A DNA stretch of 42,058 bases from Candidatus Woesearchaeota archaeon (GTDB lineage Archaea > Nanobdellota > Nanobdellia > Woesearchaeales > GW2011-AR4), in assembly GCA_002688775.1 (NCBI GenBank), contig NZDH01000006.1, positions 1 to 42,058 on the forward strand, given 5' to 3'. Below the pieces are notes generated by a model. The model did no database searches. It was not told the origin of the DNA and was given only the letters and a program-made list of their open reading frames with translations. This document shows, piece after piece, positions 8,257-15,936 of this stretch. The translations under genes and the position numbers were made by a program. Positions within the stretch are counted from its first letter, which is position 1. Each line of letters opens with the position of its first letter.

Positions 8257-9321
8257 ATGGAAGCAGTAATTAATGAAGGCTTAGCGAAGATAAAGGTCAG
8301 AAAAACCGATAAAATATCCAAAGAAATGGGTGTTTTTTATAATCCAGTCATGAGTTTGAACAGGGATGTTTCTGTTTTACTCTTAGAATCTATAAATAAG
8401 AATAATTTGCAAATATCTGATCCATTGGCTGCTAGTGGGGTAAGAAGTATCAGGTTTTTAAAAGAATTGAATAAAAATAAAATTAAAACAATGTACATTA
8501 ATGACCATAATAAAGGTGCTATAAATTCCATATATAAAAATTTATTATTAAATAAAATAAAATTAAAAAATAAAAAAATAATTATCAAAAACGATGATGC
8601 TAACTTTCTTCTCCTTAATTCAACTGGTTTTGATTACATAGATTTGGACCCCTTTGGATCGCCTAATTTTATGCTAGACAACTCAATAAAAAGATTATCA
8701 CGAGATGGTATTTTGGCTGTAACAGCAACTGATACATCTGCATTATGCGGCACCTATCCAAAAGCATGTCTAAGAAAATACTGGGCAATGCCTAAGAAAA
8801 ACGCTATAATGCATGAAACTGGATTAAGGATTTTAATCAGAAAAGTACAATTAGTTGCTGCACAGTATGATAAAGCCTTAATTCCAGTATTTTCATACTC
8901 TAAAGACCACTATATGAGGGTTTTTTTAAGGAATGAGAAGGGAAAACACAAGGTTGATGAAATTTTAAAGCAACATAATCATCTTAATGACGCAGGTCCA
9001 ATGTGGCTAGGTGCATTATGGGATTCAAAATTAATATCAAAAATTTACAGTAATGCATTGAAAAGCAGATTATATAATAAAAATAAAGAATTAATCAAAT
9101 TTTTAAGAATAATTAAAGAGGAATCTAAGATAAATTCTGTTGGATTCTATGATATTCATGATATTTGTGAGAAAAACAGGATTAAAATATTAAAACAAAA
9201 ACGAACAATAATTGGTACTATTAAGAAATTAGGTTATAAAGCAAGTGAAACTCATTTTAAAGGTGAAGGGATAAGAAGCACTATTCCACGTTCAAAATTA
9301 GTGATGCTGCTCAAAAAATAA
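8257..9321 (+). CDS. trm1: tRNA (guanine26-N2)-dimethyltransferase Trm1
   Basis: Trm1 dimethylates G26 of tRNA using SAM. Recognisable blocks are KISKEMGVFYNPVMSLNRDV near the N-terminus, the SAM site DPLAASGVRSIRF, the catalytic-type motif DLDPFGSP near residue 129, and TATDTSALCGTYPKACLRKY. The length (354) is close to the archaeal family norm. Codons are strongly AT-biased even for this window, giving Asn/Lys/Ile runs in LNKIKLKNKKIIIKNDD. It diverges from infB across 85 bases, with a TATA-like TTTTTAAT about 27 bases before the ATG. Confidence 0.95.
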   Translation: MEAVINEGLAKIKVRKTDKISKEMGVFYNPVMSLNRDVSVLLLESINKNNLQISDPLAASGVRSIRFLKELNKNKIKTMYINDHNKGAINSIYKNLLLNKIKLKNKKIIIKNDDANFLLLNSTGFDYIDLDPFGSPNFMLDNSIKRLSRDGILAVTATDTSALCGTYPKACLRKYWAMPKKNAIMHETGLRILIRKVQLVAAQYDKALIPVFSYSKDHYMRVFLRNEKGKHKVDEILKQHNHLNDAGPMWLGALWDSKLISKIYSNALKSRLYNKNKELIKFLRIIKEESKINSVGFYDIHDICEKNRIKILKQKRTIIGTIKKLGYKASETHFKGEGIRSTIPRSKLVMLLKK

Positions 9322-9356
9322 ATAGATTTTTATATGTATTAATACCTGGATAGCTA

Positions 9357-10079
9357 ATGCAACATAAAAATTTTATATTGATTTTTCTGCTTATTTCTTT
9401 ATTTGTTGCTGGATGCTACCAAGAGGTACCTGCTGAAGAAGATACCGGAGAAATTGTTGAGACTGGTGCAATAGATATAGAATCTACGCCCAGCGGGGCT
9501 GAGATTTATATTGATAATGAGCTGAAAGGAGCCACACCTTATATCCTGTACAATATTCCTGCCGGGGCCCATAAGCTGATAATTAAGAAAGAAGGGTATG
9601 AAGATTTCAAAAAAGATGTTAGTATTAGTTTTGGAAGAACTGAAGAAATTGATGTAAGATTGACTGAGATAATTGTTGAAGCAAAAGAACAGGTGATAGA
9701 AGAAATCCCTGAAGAAGATTCTCCTGAGATTTCAGCGCCAACTCCTGCGCTAAATAAGATTAATCTAAGCAAATTCGCAACGTATCTTGACTTTGATGAG
9801 ATGTTAGTGACAGATTTAAAGGCAGCAAAATCTGATATCTTTTTGAGGAGATATGATACACATATTTACTTTACTGCTATAGGTTCTGCAAAGATCAGTG
9901 TCATTAATGAGCCAATAAGTGATGTCAAGAAAGATGACTGTATTTTTATAGATAGCGCGATTGAACCTTTATTTTCTGGACAATCTGTTTGTGTTAAAAC
10001 TTTAGAAGGCTCTATTGCCGCTGCAGGATCAAGCTGGGAAGACAAACCAACTGAATTAGAATGGATATTATTTAGCTAA
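9357..10079 (+). CDS. PEGA-domain lipoprotein
   Basis: The N-terminus is a lipoprotein signal: a basic start, a hydrophobic core (FILIFLLISLFVAGC) and a lipobox cysteine near residue 20. After an acidic linker comes a PEGA domain at about residues 38-105 (IDIESTPSGAEIYIDNELKG, then PAGAHKLIIKKEGYED). The C-terminal 100 residues are an unrecognised extracytoplasmic domain with a CIFIDSA/SVCVKTLEG cysteine pair that could form a disulfide. PEGA domains occur in cell-surface proteins and typically bind or scaffold. It follows trm1 closely but has its own TATA-like TTTTTATATG. Its last four bases overlap the end of the EF-1beta gene, tail to tail. Confidence 0.8.
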   Translation: MQHKNFILIFLLISLFVAGCYQEVPAEEDTGEIVETGAIDIESTPSGAEIYIDNELKGATPYILYNIPAGAHKLIIKKEGYEDFKKDVSISFGRTEEIDVRLTEIIVEAKEQVIEEIPEEDSPEISAPTPALNKINLSKFATYLDFDEMLVTDLKAAKSDIFLRRYDTHIYFTAIGSAKISVINEPISDVKKDDCIFIDSAIEPLFSGQSVCVKTLEGSIAAAGSSWEDKPTELEWILFS

Positions 10080-10354
10080 CCAACTGCCCTTCTTACATCA
10101 GTAACTTCAACCGATTCAACGCCTTCAATTTGGCCTATTTTCTTTTCTAATTCTTCTGTGCTGCCTTTGCTTTCATCCATTACAAAAAGCAGGTTTAAAG
10201 CCTTTAAACCGAATGCAACAGGCTGGATTTCTGTTTTGAATTCCTGAGAATTACAAAAAGCAACAATTTCTTTTTTAGCCTCAGATTCTATCTTAGAAAG
10301 ATCTATTTCTGGATTTTGAGGCATTATTTTAAGGGTTACTACTACATTAGTCAT
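10076..10354 (-). CDS. ef1B: Translation elongation factor 1-beta (EF-1beta)
   Basis: This is the archaeal nucleotide exchange factor for EF-1A. The protein reads MTNVVVTLKIMPQNPEIDLS at the start and ends in a VESVEVTDVRRAVG-like strand, with the central PVAFGLKALNLLFVMDE typical of the C-terminal exchange domain. I start it at the ATG at 10354 rather than the upstream in-frame ATG (10378), because the latter would overlap the zinc-ribbon gene that ends at 10356. That leaves 92 residues, the usual archaeal size. One base separates the two genes, so translation is probably coupled. Confidence 0.95.
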   Translation of the reverse strand: MTNVVVTLKIMPQNPEIDLSKIESEAKKEIVAFCNSQEFKTEIQPVAFGLKALNLLFVMDESKGSTEELEKKIGQIEGVESVEVTDVRRAVG

Positions 10355-10355
10355 T

Positions 10356-10532
10356 TTAATTGGGTCCTGAGAATTCACAGACGCTGCATTGATACTTTGC
10401 AGCTGTTTCTCTGCAATGATTACATCTAACTATCTCGAGTTTTCCACACTTTGGGCAATTAAATCTTGTTGAGCCTATTGTGTTGGTGATTCTTTGCTTA
10501 CATGAGTTGCATACCGCTTGTGTTTCTGTCAT
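10356..10532 (-). CDS. Zinc-ribbon RNA-binding protein (COG2888-like), missing from ORF track
   Basis: A 58-residue ORF below the track's length cut-off, reading MTETQAVCNSCKQRI at the start. It has four CxxC pairs (CNSC, CPKC, CNHC, CSVC), enough for two zinc sites. This matches the small archaeal zinc-finger protein, HVO_2753-like, that is commonly encoded next to EF-1beta. Its stop codon lies one base before the EF-1beta ATG, so the two form a tight operon. RNA or ribosome binding is family-based inference. The pattern and position make it certain to be coding. Confidence 0.93.
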   Translation of the reverse strand: MTETQAVCNSCKQRITNTIGSTRFNCPKCGKLEIVRCNHCRETAAKYQCSVCEFSGPN

Positions 10533-10555
10533 TTTTAGATATTGGAATCAATACT

Positions 10556-10640
10556 TGATGTGAACTACCCTTAGCTTTCGCAAGGAGCTTCTTGTTTCAT
10601 AGACGGCAGTTGCCTCGTAAGAGGTAGAGCTTCTATCTCA
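10556..10640 (-). ncRNA. Probable right end and omega-RNA 3' region of the TnpB element
   Basis: On the minus strand the tnpB 3' end runs into a short hairpin (CUCCUU paired with AAGGG) followed by GGGTAGTTCACAT. This is the hairpin plus TAGTTCAC ending typical of IS605/IS1341-type elements, where the guide RNA scaffold overlaps the end of tnpB. The true guide would be the bases just past the end, near 10540-10556. The exact end is inferred from resemblance only. Confidence 0.5.
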
Positions 10641-11800
10641 ACAAGCGTTGATTCGGACAGTTCCTGCCCTATCTCTATGAGCATAAGATTTTTTATTTCT
10701 AATGCTGAATTATGGTCTCTTGAAGTAATAAGACCACAATAATTACATTTATGTGTTCTCATTGATAAATCTTTCTTTATAACCTTACAACAATTACTAC
10801 ATCTTTGTGTTGTTCCTCTATAATTTACAGGCATAAACCTTTTACCAGCTCTCTCAGCCTTGTAAGAAATCATTTGCCTGAGTTTTCCCCAAGAAGCATC
10901 AAGTATTGATTTTGATAAATATTTATTATGGACCATATTAATTATTGGCATATCCTCCATAGCAATAGCATCATAATTGTTAACATAATATCTGCTTGCC
11001 TTATGCAAGAAATCATCCCTTGTGTTTACTAGCTTTTCATATTGTCTTGCTAATCTTATTCTCCATTTGTTTCTATTCTCGCTTCCTATCTTCTTTTTTG
11101 ATAATTTTCTTTGTAATCTAACTAGTTTTTCTGTATGTTTCTTTAAGTGTCTTGGATTAGGTACTTTCATTCCATCACTATCAAAGATAAAATCTGTAAG
11201 ACCTAAGTCAATACCTATAACTTTCTTAATTTGAGCCTTCTTAATTTCTTCATTCTTTTCTTCGATAATAGAAGCAAACCATTTTCCAGAAACCTCTTTC
11301 TTAATTGTGATTTGTTTGATCTTTCCTTTTACGTTTCTATGACATCTAATAGGGATTTTGCCTATCTTAGACAGATGTAATGTCTGACATCTTTTACCTA
11401 TATTTATTAGTTTAAAACCTGATTGGTTGTAAGTAAAAGTCTTAAACCAACCCTTGCCTTTGAACCTTAATCTTCCAACTTTTCTTTTATTTTTCTTCGA
11501 TTGAGATAATGCTCTTAAGTTTGAAAATAATCTGTAGCATTCATATTGTAATGTTTTTGAATAAACCTTATTTAGTTCAGGATCACAAATTTTCATATCT
11601 GGTAACAATCCTTGGATTTGTGCTTTGTCTATGACTTTTTGTTCTTGTAATTCAGATAATAGTGTATTGTATGTTTGTCTACATTGATCTAATGTCCATA
11701 ACAATTTTTCTTCTTGTTTTTTACTTGGATAAAGTCTGAATCTATGAGTAGTTAGCATCACATTTATTAGAGCTTAGCTACTTTATAAATTCTACGTGCA
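10560..11800 (-). mobile_element. IS1341-type (IS200/IS605 family) element carrying only tnpB
   Basis: TnpB is present without a TnpA transposase on either side, so the element is either mobilised in trans or immobile. The right end is suggested by the TAGTTCAC motif near 10556. The left end is not defined: the 11762-11820 stretch contains a tandem GTCCAGTGTCCAGT and the tnpB promoter region but no clear terminal hairpin. Confidence 0.65.
10571..11758 (-). CDS. tnpB: TnpB RNA-guided endonuclease of IS200/IS605 family
   Basis: The protein has an N-terminal THRFRLYPSKKQEEKL domain, then RuvC motifs: VIGIDLGLTDF with the first Asp, IAMEDMPI with the Glu, and TSRDHNSA with the last Asp. Between the latter two is a four-cysteine zinc finger (CSNC and CNYC). 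All catalytic residues are intact, so it should be an active RuvC nuclease guided by RNA made from the element's right end. At 395 residues it has full length. The ATG at 11758 is preferred over the GTG one codon upstream. A TTTATAAA box lies about 35 bases before the start. Confidence 0.93.
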   Translation of the reverse strand: MLTTHRFRLYPSKKQEEKLLWTLDQCRQTYNTLLSELQEQKVIDKAQIQGLLPDMKICDPELNKVYSKTLQYECYRLFSNLRALSQSKKNKRKVGRLRFKGKGWFKTFTYNQSGFKLINIGKRCQTLHLSKIGKIPIRCHRNVKGKIKQITIKKEVSGKWFASIIEEKNEEIKKAQIKKVIGIDLGLTDFIFDSDGMKVPNPRHLKKHTEKLVRLQRKLSKKKIGSENRNKWRIRLARQYEKLVNTRDDFLHKASRYYVNNYDAIAMEDMPIINMVHNKYLSKSILDASWGKLRQMISYKAERAGKRFMPVNYRGTTQRCSNCCKVIKKDLSMRTHKCNYCGLITSRDHNSALEIKNLMLIEIGQELSESTLVEIEALPLTRQLPSMKQEAPCES

Positions 11801-11971
11801 CATGTCCAGTGTCCAGTGGTTGTTAAATATATATTTTCTAGTATTTATTTTATTGTGTGTCAATTGATTTCCCACCAAACTAACAGTTTGGAAGGAGACT
11901 TCTTGACCAATAAGTTAAAAAGGTTGTTGTTTTGAGATAGTTTTAAATAAATATAATTATGCTTATTATTT
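11762..11971. other. Intergenic region between tnpB and methyltransferase
   Basis: This 210-base stretch contains the tnpB promoter (TTTATAAA on the minus strand near 11782), the tandem GTCCAGT repeat near 11804, and the TATA box of the methyltransferase. Nothing else was recognised. Confidence 0.4.
11941..11950 (+). promoter_or_regulatory. TATA box for methyltransferase gene
   Basis: TTTTAAATAA is centred about 26 bases before the ATG at 11972; no Shine-Dalgarno follows. Confidence 0.5.
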
Positions 11972-12673
11972 ATGTCGTCAGAAAGCTTCGTAAGATTTTG
12001 GTGTGCAATTACAAGCAAAAAAGGTGCAAAAGATAGAGCCAAGGGAGTCTTAAAAGCTATATCAAGATATCGTCCTAAATCAAAGAGGATACTAGAATTA
12101 GGAGTTGGTATAGGGACTGTTATACAATTCTTTCCGAATAAGTATAAATTATACGGAATAGATGTATTAAGAAAGGCGATAAAAATATGCAAGAAAAATT
12201 TTCCTAAAGGAAAGTTTTATGTTGCAAGCATGCACAATTTCAAAATTAATAATAAATTTGATGTGATTTTTTCGGTTTATGATACAATAAACTTTTTAAA
12301 AAATTTTAGACAATGGCAGTCGACTTTTGATAATGTTAATAATCACCTAGATATCAATGGATTATTTATATTCGATATGTATACAGAGAAAGCATTAAGA
12401 GATTTTAAGAAAAGTACACCTCAAATACATAAATTTTCTATGGGTTATACTTGGGACATGCCAATAATAAGAGGAAATAATCTAACATGGGATTATAGAA
12501 TCCATGAGAGAGTAAGTAAAAATAAATATAAAGTTCACAAATATAAATGGACAGAAAAGATATTTACCAAAGCGAAAGTAAAATTAGCGATACAAAAAAG
12601 ATTCATAATACTTAATAGTTATTATTTCGATGACAAGAGGAGAATATTCTTTATTTGCAGAAAGAAAAACTAG
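11972..12673 (+). CDS. Class I SAM-dependent methyltransferase
   Basis: Motif I is RILELGVGIGTVIQF near residue 38, followed by LYGIDVLRKAI (motif II acidic residue) and FDVIFSVYDTINFL (motif IV region). DINGLFIFDMYTEKAL is the post-II strand and helix. The fold is that of Methyltransf_25/11-like small-molecule or ubiquinone-type methylases. The C-terminal half resembles methylases with a WDYRIHERV-type substrate segment, but I cannot name a substrate. It stands alone between the TnpB element and rtcA, whose stop overlaps its own tail to tail. Its very Lys/Asn/Ile-rich composition matches the local AT bias. Confidence 0.85.
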   Translation: MSSESFVRFWCAITSKKGAKDRAKGVLKAISRYRPKSKRILELGVGIGTVIQFFPNKYKLYGIDVLRKAIKICKKNFPKGKFYVASMHNFKINNKFDVIFSVYDTINFLKNFRQWQSTFDNVNNHLDINGLFIFDMYTEKALRDFKKSTPQIHKFSMGYTWDMPIIRGNNLTWDYRIHERVSKNKYKVHKYKWTEKIFTKAKVKLAIQKRFIILNSYYFDDKRRIFFICRKKN

Positions 12674-13761
12674 CATGAGATTATTTTTTCCTTATCATCA
12701 ATCTTAAAAATCTCACCTAAAAACTGCTGTATTGTGTAAATGTTTGTCTTGCAATGATTTGTTATTTCAGAAACCCTAACAGAACCCCCTGTTAAAGCTA
12801 GAAAGGGCATTAATTGATCTGCCAGATGCCTATCAACTGGTGCTTTGCTTTCGATTTCCTTAATTAAATTAGTAGCTGCTTCTTCTCCAACATCCTCTGC
12901 CTTTTTACCTCTCTCTCCAAGCGAGTCAGCACCTAATCTAATTGGATTGTTTTCATCAATATCATCTTTGTTTTTGGAAAATATTCCCCAAAGCGTTATT
13001 CCAGAGCCCGTTGATAATGTATTTTGATATTGAACATCTATTGTGATTGGGGCATTATATTTTGCTTTTAATTTATTTTCAGCATATTCAGCTTGTCGTT
13101 CAGCAACATTGTTGTTCTGTAAATCAATTGAGGCATGAGAAACACCTTTAATTTGTATTAAATGGTGCTGTTCTATTAAATTTATTTCATTTATATTTTC
13201 TTTTAAATTTAATTGGAATTCATTAAAATTTAAAAAATCATTTAATTTGAATTTAGGATTTATTTTAATTTCAACTTTACCATTCCCTTTTGGGTAATAT
13301 CCTCTTTTCAACAATTTTGCCTCTATTTTTACAAATCTTTGTAATTGTGGCAGTAAAACATTATTGAAAAAGTCGAAGCTTAAACTCCATTTGACGTCGC
13401 TTCCTCCATTTATACTTAAAGTCATTGGTTTGCTGGCAAACATTGATGGAAGTAGTAATGATTGCAGCAATAATGTAATTGAACCTGCAGTTTCTATGTC
13501 AATATCCAGGTTTTTGGCAATTATTTTTCTTGGTTCGTATTTTAGATATGTAGAACCTAGTTCAGCGCCTTGTGCATCAGCATTGCATAATTTTTGAAGT
13601 GATTTTACGCAGTAAAGATGCTGGTTTTTCAATCCTGGAACACTTCTGCCTTTTCTTATATCATGAATCTCAAAAGGTTTTAATGTTATTGTAGATAGAG
13701 CTAGAGATGTGCGAGCGATTTGTCCGCCAGACTCTAAGTAACCACCATTAATTTGTATCAT
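12670..13761 (-). CDS. rtcA: RNA 3'-terminal phosphate cyclase
   Basis: RtcA converts RNA 3'-phosphate ends to 2',3'-cyclic phosphates using ATP. Signatures are INGGYLESGGQIARTSLALS at the N-terminus, HDIRKGRSVPGLKNQHL, GSDVKWSLSFDF, and the catalytic histidine block PVDRHLADQLMPFLAL near residue 310. The length of 363 is slightly above the family norm, and no domain is missing. The partner ligase RtcB is not in the window. The gene has an AT-rich upstream region and converges with the methyltransferase gene. Confidence 0.95.
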   Translation of the reverse strand: MIQINGGYLESGGQIARTSLALSTITLKPFEIHDIRKGRSVPGLKNQHLYCVKSLQKLCNADAQGAELGSTYLKYEPRKIIAKNLDIDIETAGSITLLLQSLLLPSMFASKPMTLSINGGSDVKWSLSFDFFNNVLLPQLQRFVKIEAKLLKRGYYPKGNGKVEIKINPKFKLNDFLNFNEFQLNLKENINEINLIEQHHLIQIKGVSHASIDLQNNNVAERQAEYAENKLKAKYNAPITIDVQYQNTLSTGSGITLWGIFSKNKDDIDENNPIRLGADSLGERGKKAEDVGEEAATNLIKEIESKAPVDRHLADQLMPFLALTGGSVRVSEITNHCKTNIYTIQQFLGEIFKIDDKEKIISC

Positions 13762-13796
13762 AAACTAAAAGAATAAGAAATTTTATTTAAAGCTTC

Positions 13797-14066
13797 TTAA
13801 ATATTTTCTATATCATTCAAAACTGAATCTAAGTCTTCAAGATCGTCTATACTTAAGTCATCCTCAACAGAGCTGATATCATTTAAGTCATTGCCAACAT
13901 CATCAACAACTTGCTCCCCTGTTGTTTCAACTTCAGGTGTTTCAGTTACTACTTCAGGTGTAGTTACTACTTCAGGTACACCTTCTAAAACTTCTTGTTT
14001 GGCAGCTTGTTGACATCCAACAACTAAAACAGTTATCAGAATTAAAATTAGCAGCAATCTTTTCAT
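13797..14066 (-). CDS. Small acidic lipoprotein
   Basis: From the ATG at 14066 the protein begins MKRLLLILILITVLVVGCQQ, a textbook lipoprotein signal with the cysteine at residue 18. The rest is a Thr/Pro/Glu-rich linker with repeated EVV and PEV steps, then an acidic helical tail (DDLSIDDLEDLDSVLNDIE). I chose this start because GGAGGT lies five bases before it; the upstream TTG/ATG alternatives lack that. A separate TTTATAAATATT box precedes it, so it can be expressed independently of the larger secreted protein upstream. The function is unknown. The acidic tail could bind metal or the basic neighbouring protein (inference). Confidence 0.75.
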   Translation of the reverse strand: MKRLLLILILITVLVVGCQQAAKQEVLEGVPEVVTTPEVVTETPEVETTGEQVVDDVGNDLNDISSVEDDLSIDDLEDLDSVLNDIENI

Positions 14067-14100
14067 TAAATACCTCCTTTTACTTTTTAACATCTCGCAA

Positions 14101-14113
14101 GTTTATAAATATT
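14101..14113 (-). promoter_or_regulatory. TATA box for the lipoprotein gene
   Basis: The minus strand reads AATATTTATAAAC about 40 bases before the ATG at 14066, leaving a leader of roughly 15 bases that contains GGAGGT. Confidence 0.5.
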
Positions 14114-14127
14114 TCTAAAATAAAAAA

Positions 14128-15702
14128 TTAAGTTGCAGTATCAGGTGTTGTTGCTGTTGAATCATCAACGTTATCAACCACTTCAACTTCGACATCAGTT
14201 GAAAAGTCTGCATCATGGTATGCTCCTCTTATTATCTTTACTATATCTTTCAAGATATCGTGTGCTTCCTTGATAGCATCTCTAGCTTGCTTTAGCAAAT
14301 CTTTTGCTTCATCAACTAATGCCTTTATTTTCTCTCTGTCAGCATCAGATGCTCTTAACTCCAAAGCTTCTGACAACAAGTCATGTGCCTTTCTATAAGT
14401 TTCTTTTGCTTCATCAATTTTCGCGCTAAATTGATCAACTAAGTCACTTACATCTACATCAATGCTTTTTTCATCTGCTTTAGCTAATACATGCTCAAGT
14501 TTCTTTTCAAGCACCTGACCTCTATGTACTAAGCCTTCAACTCTAGCAGCCAAAACTCTGTGGCTGTAAAGTCTTATCAAGTGCTTCAGGTTTTTCCATT
14601 TGTTTCTTAGCTTTCTAGCAGCTTCTTTTATCTCTTCTTTTGTTGTTGCAGCTTCTATATCAGCTTTTATTTGATTTATTTCGTCAATTTGTATATTTAT
14701 TCTCTCAACTATCATCTTTGCTTTTTCTTCATCAATGTTTTCATTTTCCTCAATCTTAGCTTTGATCTTTTCAAGATGGTTTATCAATGAATCTGCAGCT
14801 CTTAAAAGATAAGCCTTTGCATGCTCAAGAGCGCCTTCTTCATCTCCACTTTGTCTTGCAGCCTTTAATCTGTCTCTTGCATTATGGAGTTCGTCTTTTG
14901 CAACACCGTATTTTTTCTTTGCTTCGTCATATCTTGTTCTTAATTGATCTTTTTGTTGATCAGTCAAGTTCCTATCACGTAGATCTTCAGCATTTCTAAT
15001 CTTTTTAATGTGAACTTTTCTTAATTCTTCCTTGATTTTATCAGGGTTTTCTTCAGCTAATTTTTTCAACTTTGCTCTATTTAATGTAGAGAATTTCTTT
15101 AATTCTTCATGACTCAAATCAGAAACCTTATCAAGCCTTTCTTTGTTTAATCTTCCTAGTCTTTTTATTTTATCCTTGTTTAATTTTGCTACTTTATCAA
15201 GTCTTTCTTTGTTTAATTGAGCAAATTTTTCAACATGAGCTTCTCTTAAATGAGATAATCTATCTACTTGATTTTTGTCTAGGTGTTTGAATTTAGCAAA
15301 TCTTTCTTTGTTTCTTTCTTTTCTATCTTCGTGTCTGTCTCTTCTATCCTCTTTTTTATCACGTACATCTTCTTTCTTGTCAGCAACTCTGCATTTTGCT
15401 TCACAATTTTGTTGGCCTGCAACTTCACATCTTTTGATACAATTTCTTCTGTCAACATTCAAAGCATCTCTTACATCCTCTTTTGTGTCTCTTACGTCTT
15501 CTCTTTTGTCCGCAGCTTTTTTAACTGCTTGTTTTGTGGGTCTAGCATTTGTAGAATGATCAGTCCCTGTAGCTGCCTTTTTAACTGCTTGTTTTGTGGG
15601 TCTAGCATTTGTAGAATCACCACTGCTTTCTTCTGCGATTGATAATGGAACTAAACTAAGAATAAACATCAGCATTATTGTTATTGAAATTATTTTTTTC
15701 AT
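14128..15702 (-). CDS. Secreted helical protein with 11-residue repeats
   Basis: A signal peptide (IISITIMLMFILSLVPLSIA) is followed by a 20-residue tandem duplication (STNARPTKQAVKKAA twice), then a basic KEDVRD-rich zone with a small cysteine cluster (CIKRCEVAGQQNCEAKC). Residues about 140-240 are a row of 11-residue units such as LNKERLDKVAK. The last 280 residues are helical with an acidic, Thr-rich end. No C-terminal membrane anchor was seen, so it is probably secreted or held by partners. GGAGGT sits five bases before the ATG and TTTATAAA about 50 bases before it. It pairs with the lipoprotein gene downstream. I do not know a named family. Confidence 0.8.
   Translation of the reverse strand: MKKIISITIMLMFILSLVPLSIAEESSGDSTNARPTKQAVKKAATGTDHSTNARPTKQAVKKAADKREDVRDTKEDVRDALNVDRRNCIKRCEVAGQQNCEAKCRVADKKEDVRDKKEDRRDRHEDRKERNKERFAKFKHLDKNQVDRLSHLREAHVEKFAQLNKERLDKVAKLNKDKIKRLGRLNKERLDKVSDLSHEELKKFSTLNRAKLKKLAEENPDKIKEELRKVHIKKIRNAEDLRDRNLTDQQKDQLRTRYDEAKKKYGVAKDELHNARDRLKAARQSGDEEGALEHAKAYLLRAADSLINHLEKIKAKIEENENIDEEKAKMIVERINIQIDEINQIKADIEAATTKEEIKEAARKLRNKWKNLKHLIRLYSHRVLAARVEGLVHRGQVLEKKLEHVLAKADEKSIDVDVSDLVDQFSAKIDEAKETYRKAHDLLSEALELRASDADREKIKALVDEAKDLLKQARDAIKEAHDILKDIVKIIRGAYHDADFSTDVEVEVVDNVDDSTATTPDTAT
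15518..15617 (-). repeat. 60-bp period tandem duplication in secreted protein gene
   Basis: Bases 15518-15557 are identical to 15578-15617, exactly 60 bases (20 codons) apart, duplicating STNARPTKQAVKKAA just after the signal peptide. Confidence 0.9.
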
Positions 15703-15750
15703 TTTTGACCTCCAAACACGGATTATGTTGAAACATCAAAGGCATATCTT

Positions 15751-15763
15751 GTTTATAAATAAA
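15751..15763 (-). promoter_or_regulatory. TATA box for secreted helical protein
   Basis: GTTTATTTATAAAC-like sequence lies about 50-60 bases before the ATG at 15702, giving a leader with GGAGGT; this contrasts with the leaderless neighbours. Confidence 0.5.
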
Positions 15764-15903
15764 CTTTTTTTATGGAAAAATTAATGGTTTTTAAGATGGT
15801 TTAAAACTTTACAAAGCTTTATTTGGCCTTTTTTTGCTTAATGAGGCTGATTTTATGAGTTTTAGTTTTAAAGTAAGTTCTAAACAGCTTTTTTGATTCC
15901 ACA

Positions 15904-15914
15904 ATATTTTTATA
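15904..15914 (+). promoter_or_regulatory. TATA box for membrane-anchored regulator
   Basis: ATATTTTTATA is centred about 28 bases before the ATG at 15937, a leaderless arrangement. Confidence 0.5.
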
Positions 15915-15936
15915 TCTATGGAATTCAATCATTTCT

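Larger units (their letters stand above)
15703..15936. other. Divergent intergenic region with two promoters
   Basis: It contains the minus-strand TATA at 15751-15763 and Shine-Dalgarno at 15707-15713 for the secreted protein, and the plus-strand TATA at 15904-15914 for the membrane regulator. The middle is AT-rich with TTTTT runs, and no RNA gene was recognised. Confidence 0.5.

Noticed and set aside
10355-10378. Upstream ATG of EF-1beta at 10378
   Set aside because: It lies inside the zinc-ribbon gene and adds eight residues that do not fit the family start MTNVVVTLK.
11860-12192. Minus-strand 110-codon ORF before the methyltransferase
   Set aside because: It is mostly antisense to the methyltransferase, with no motif or promoter on that strand.
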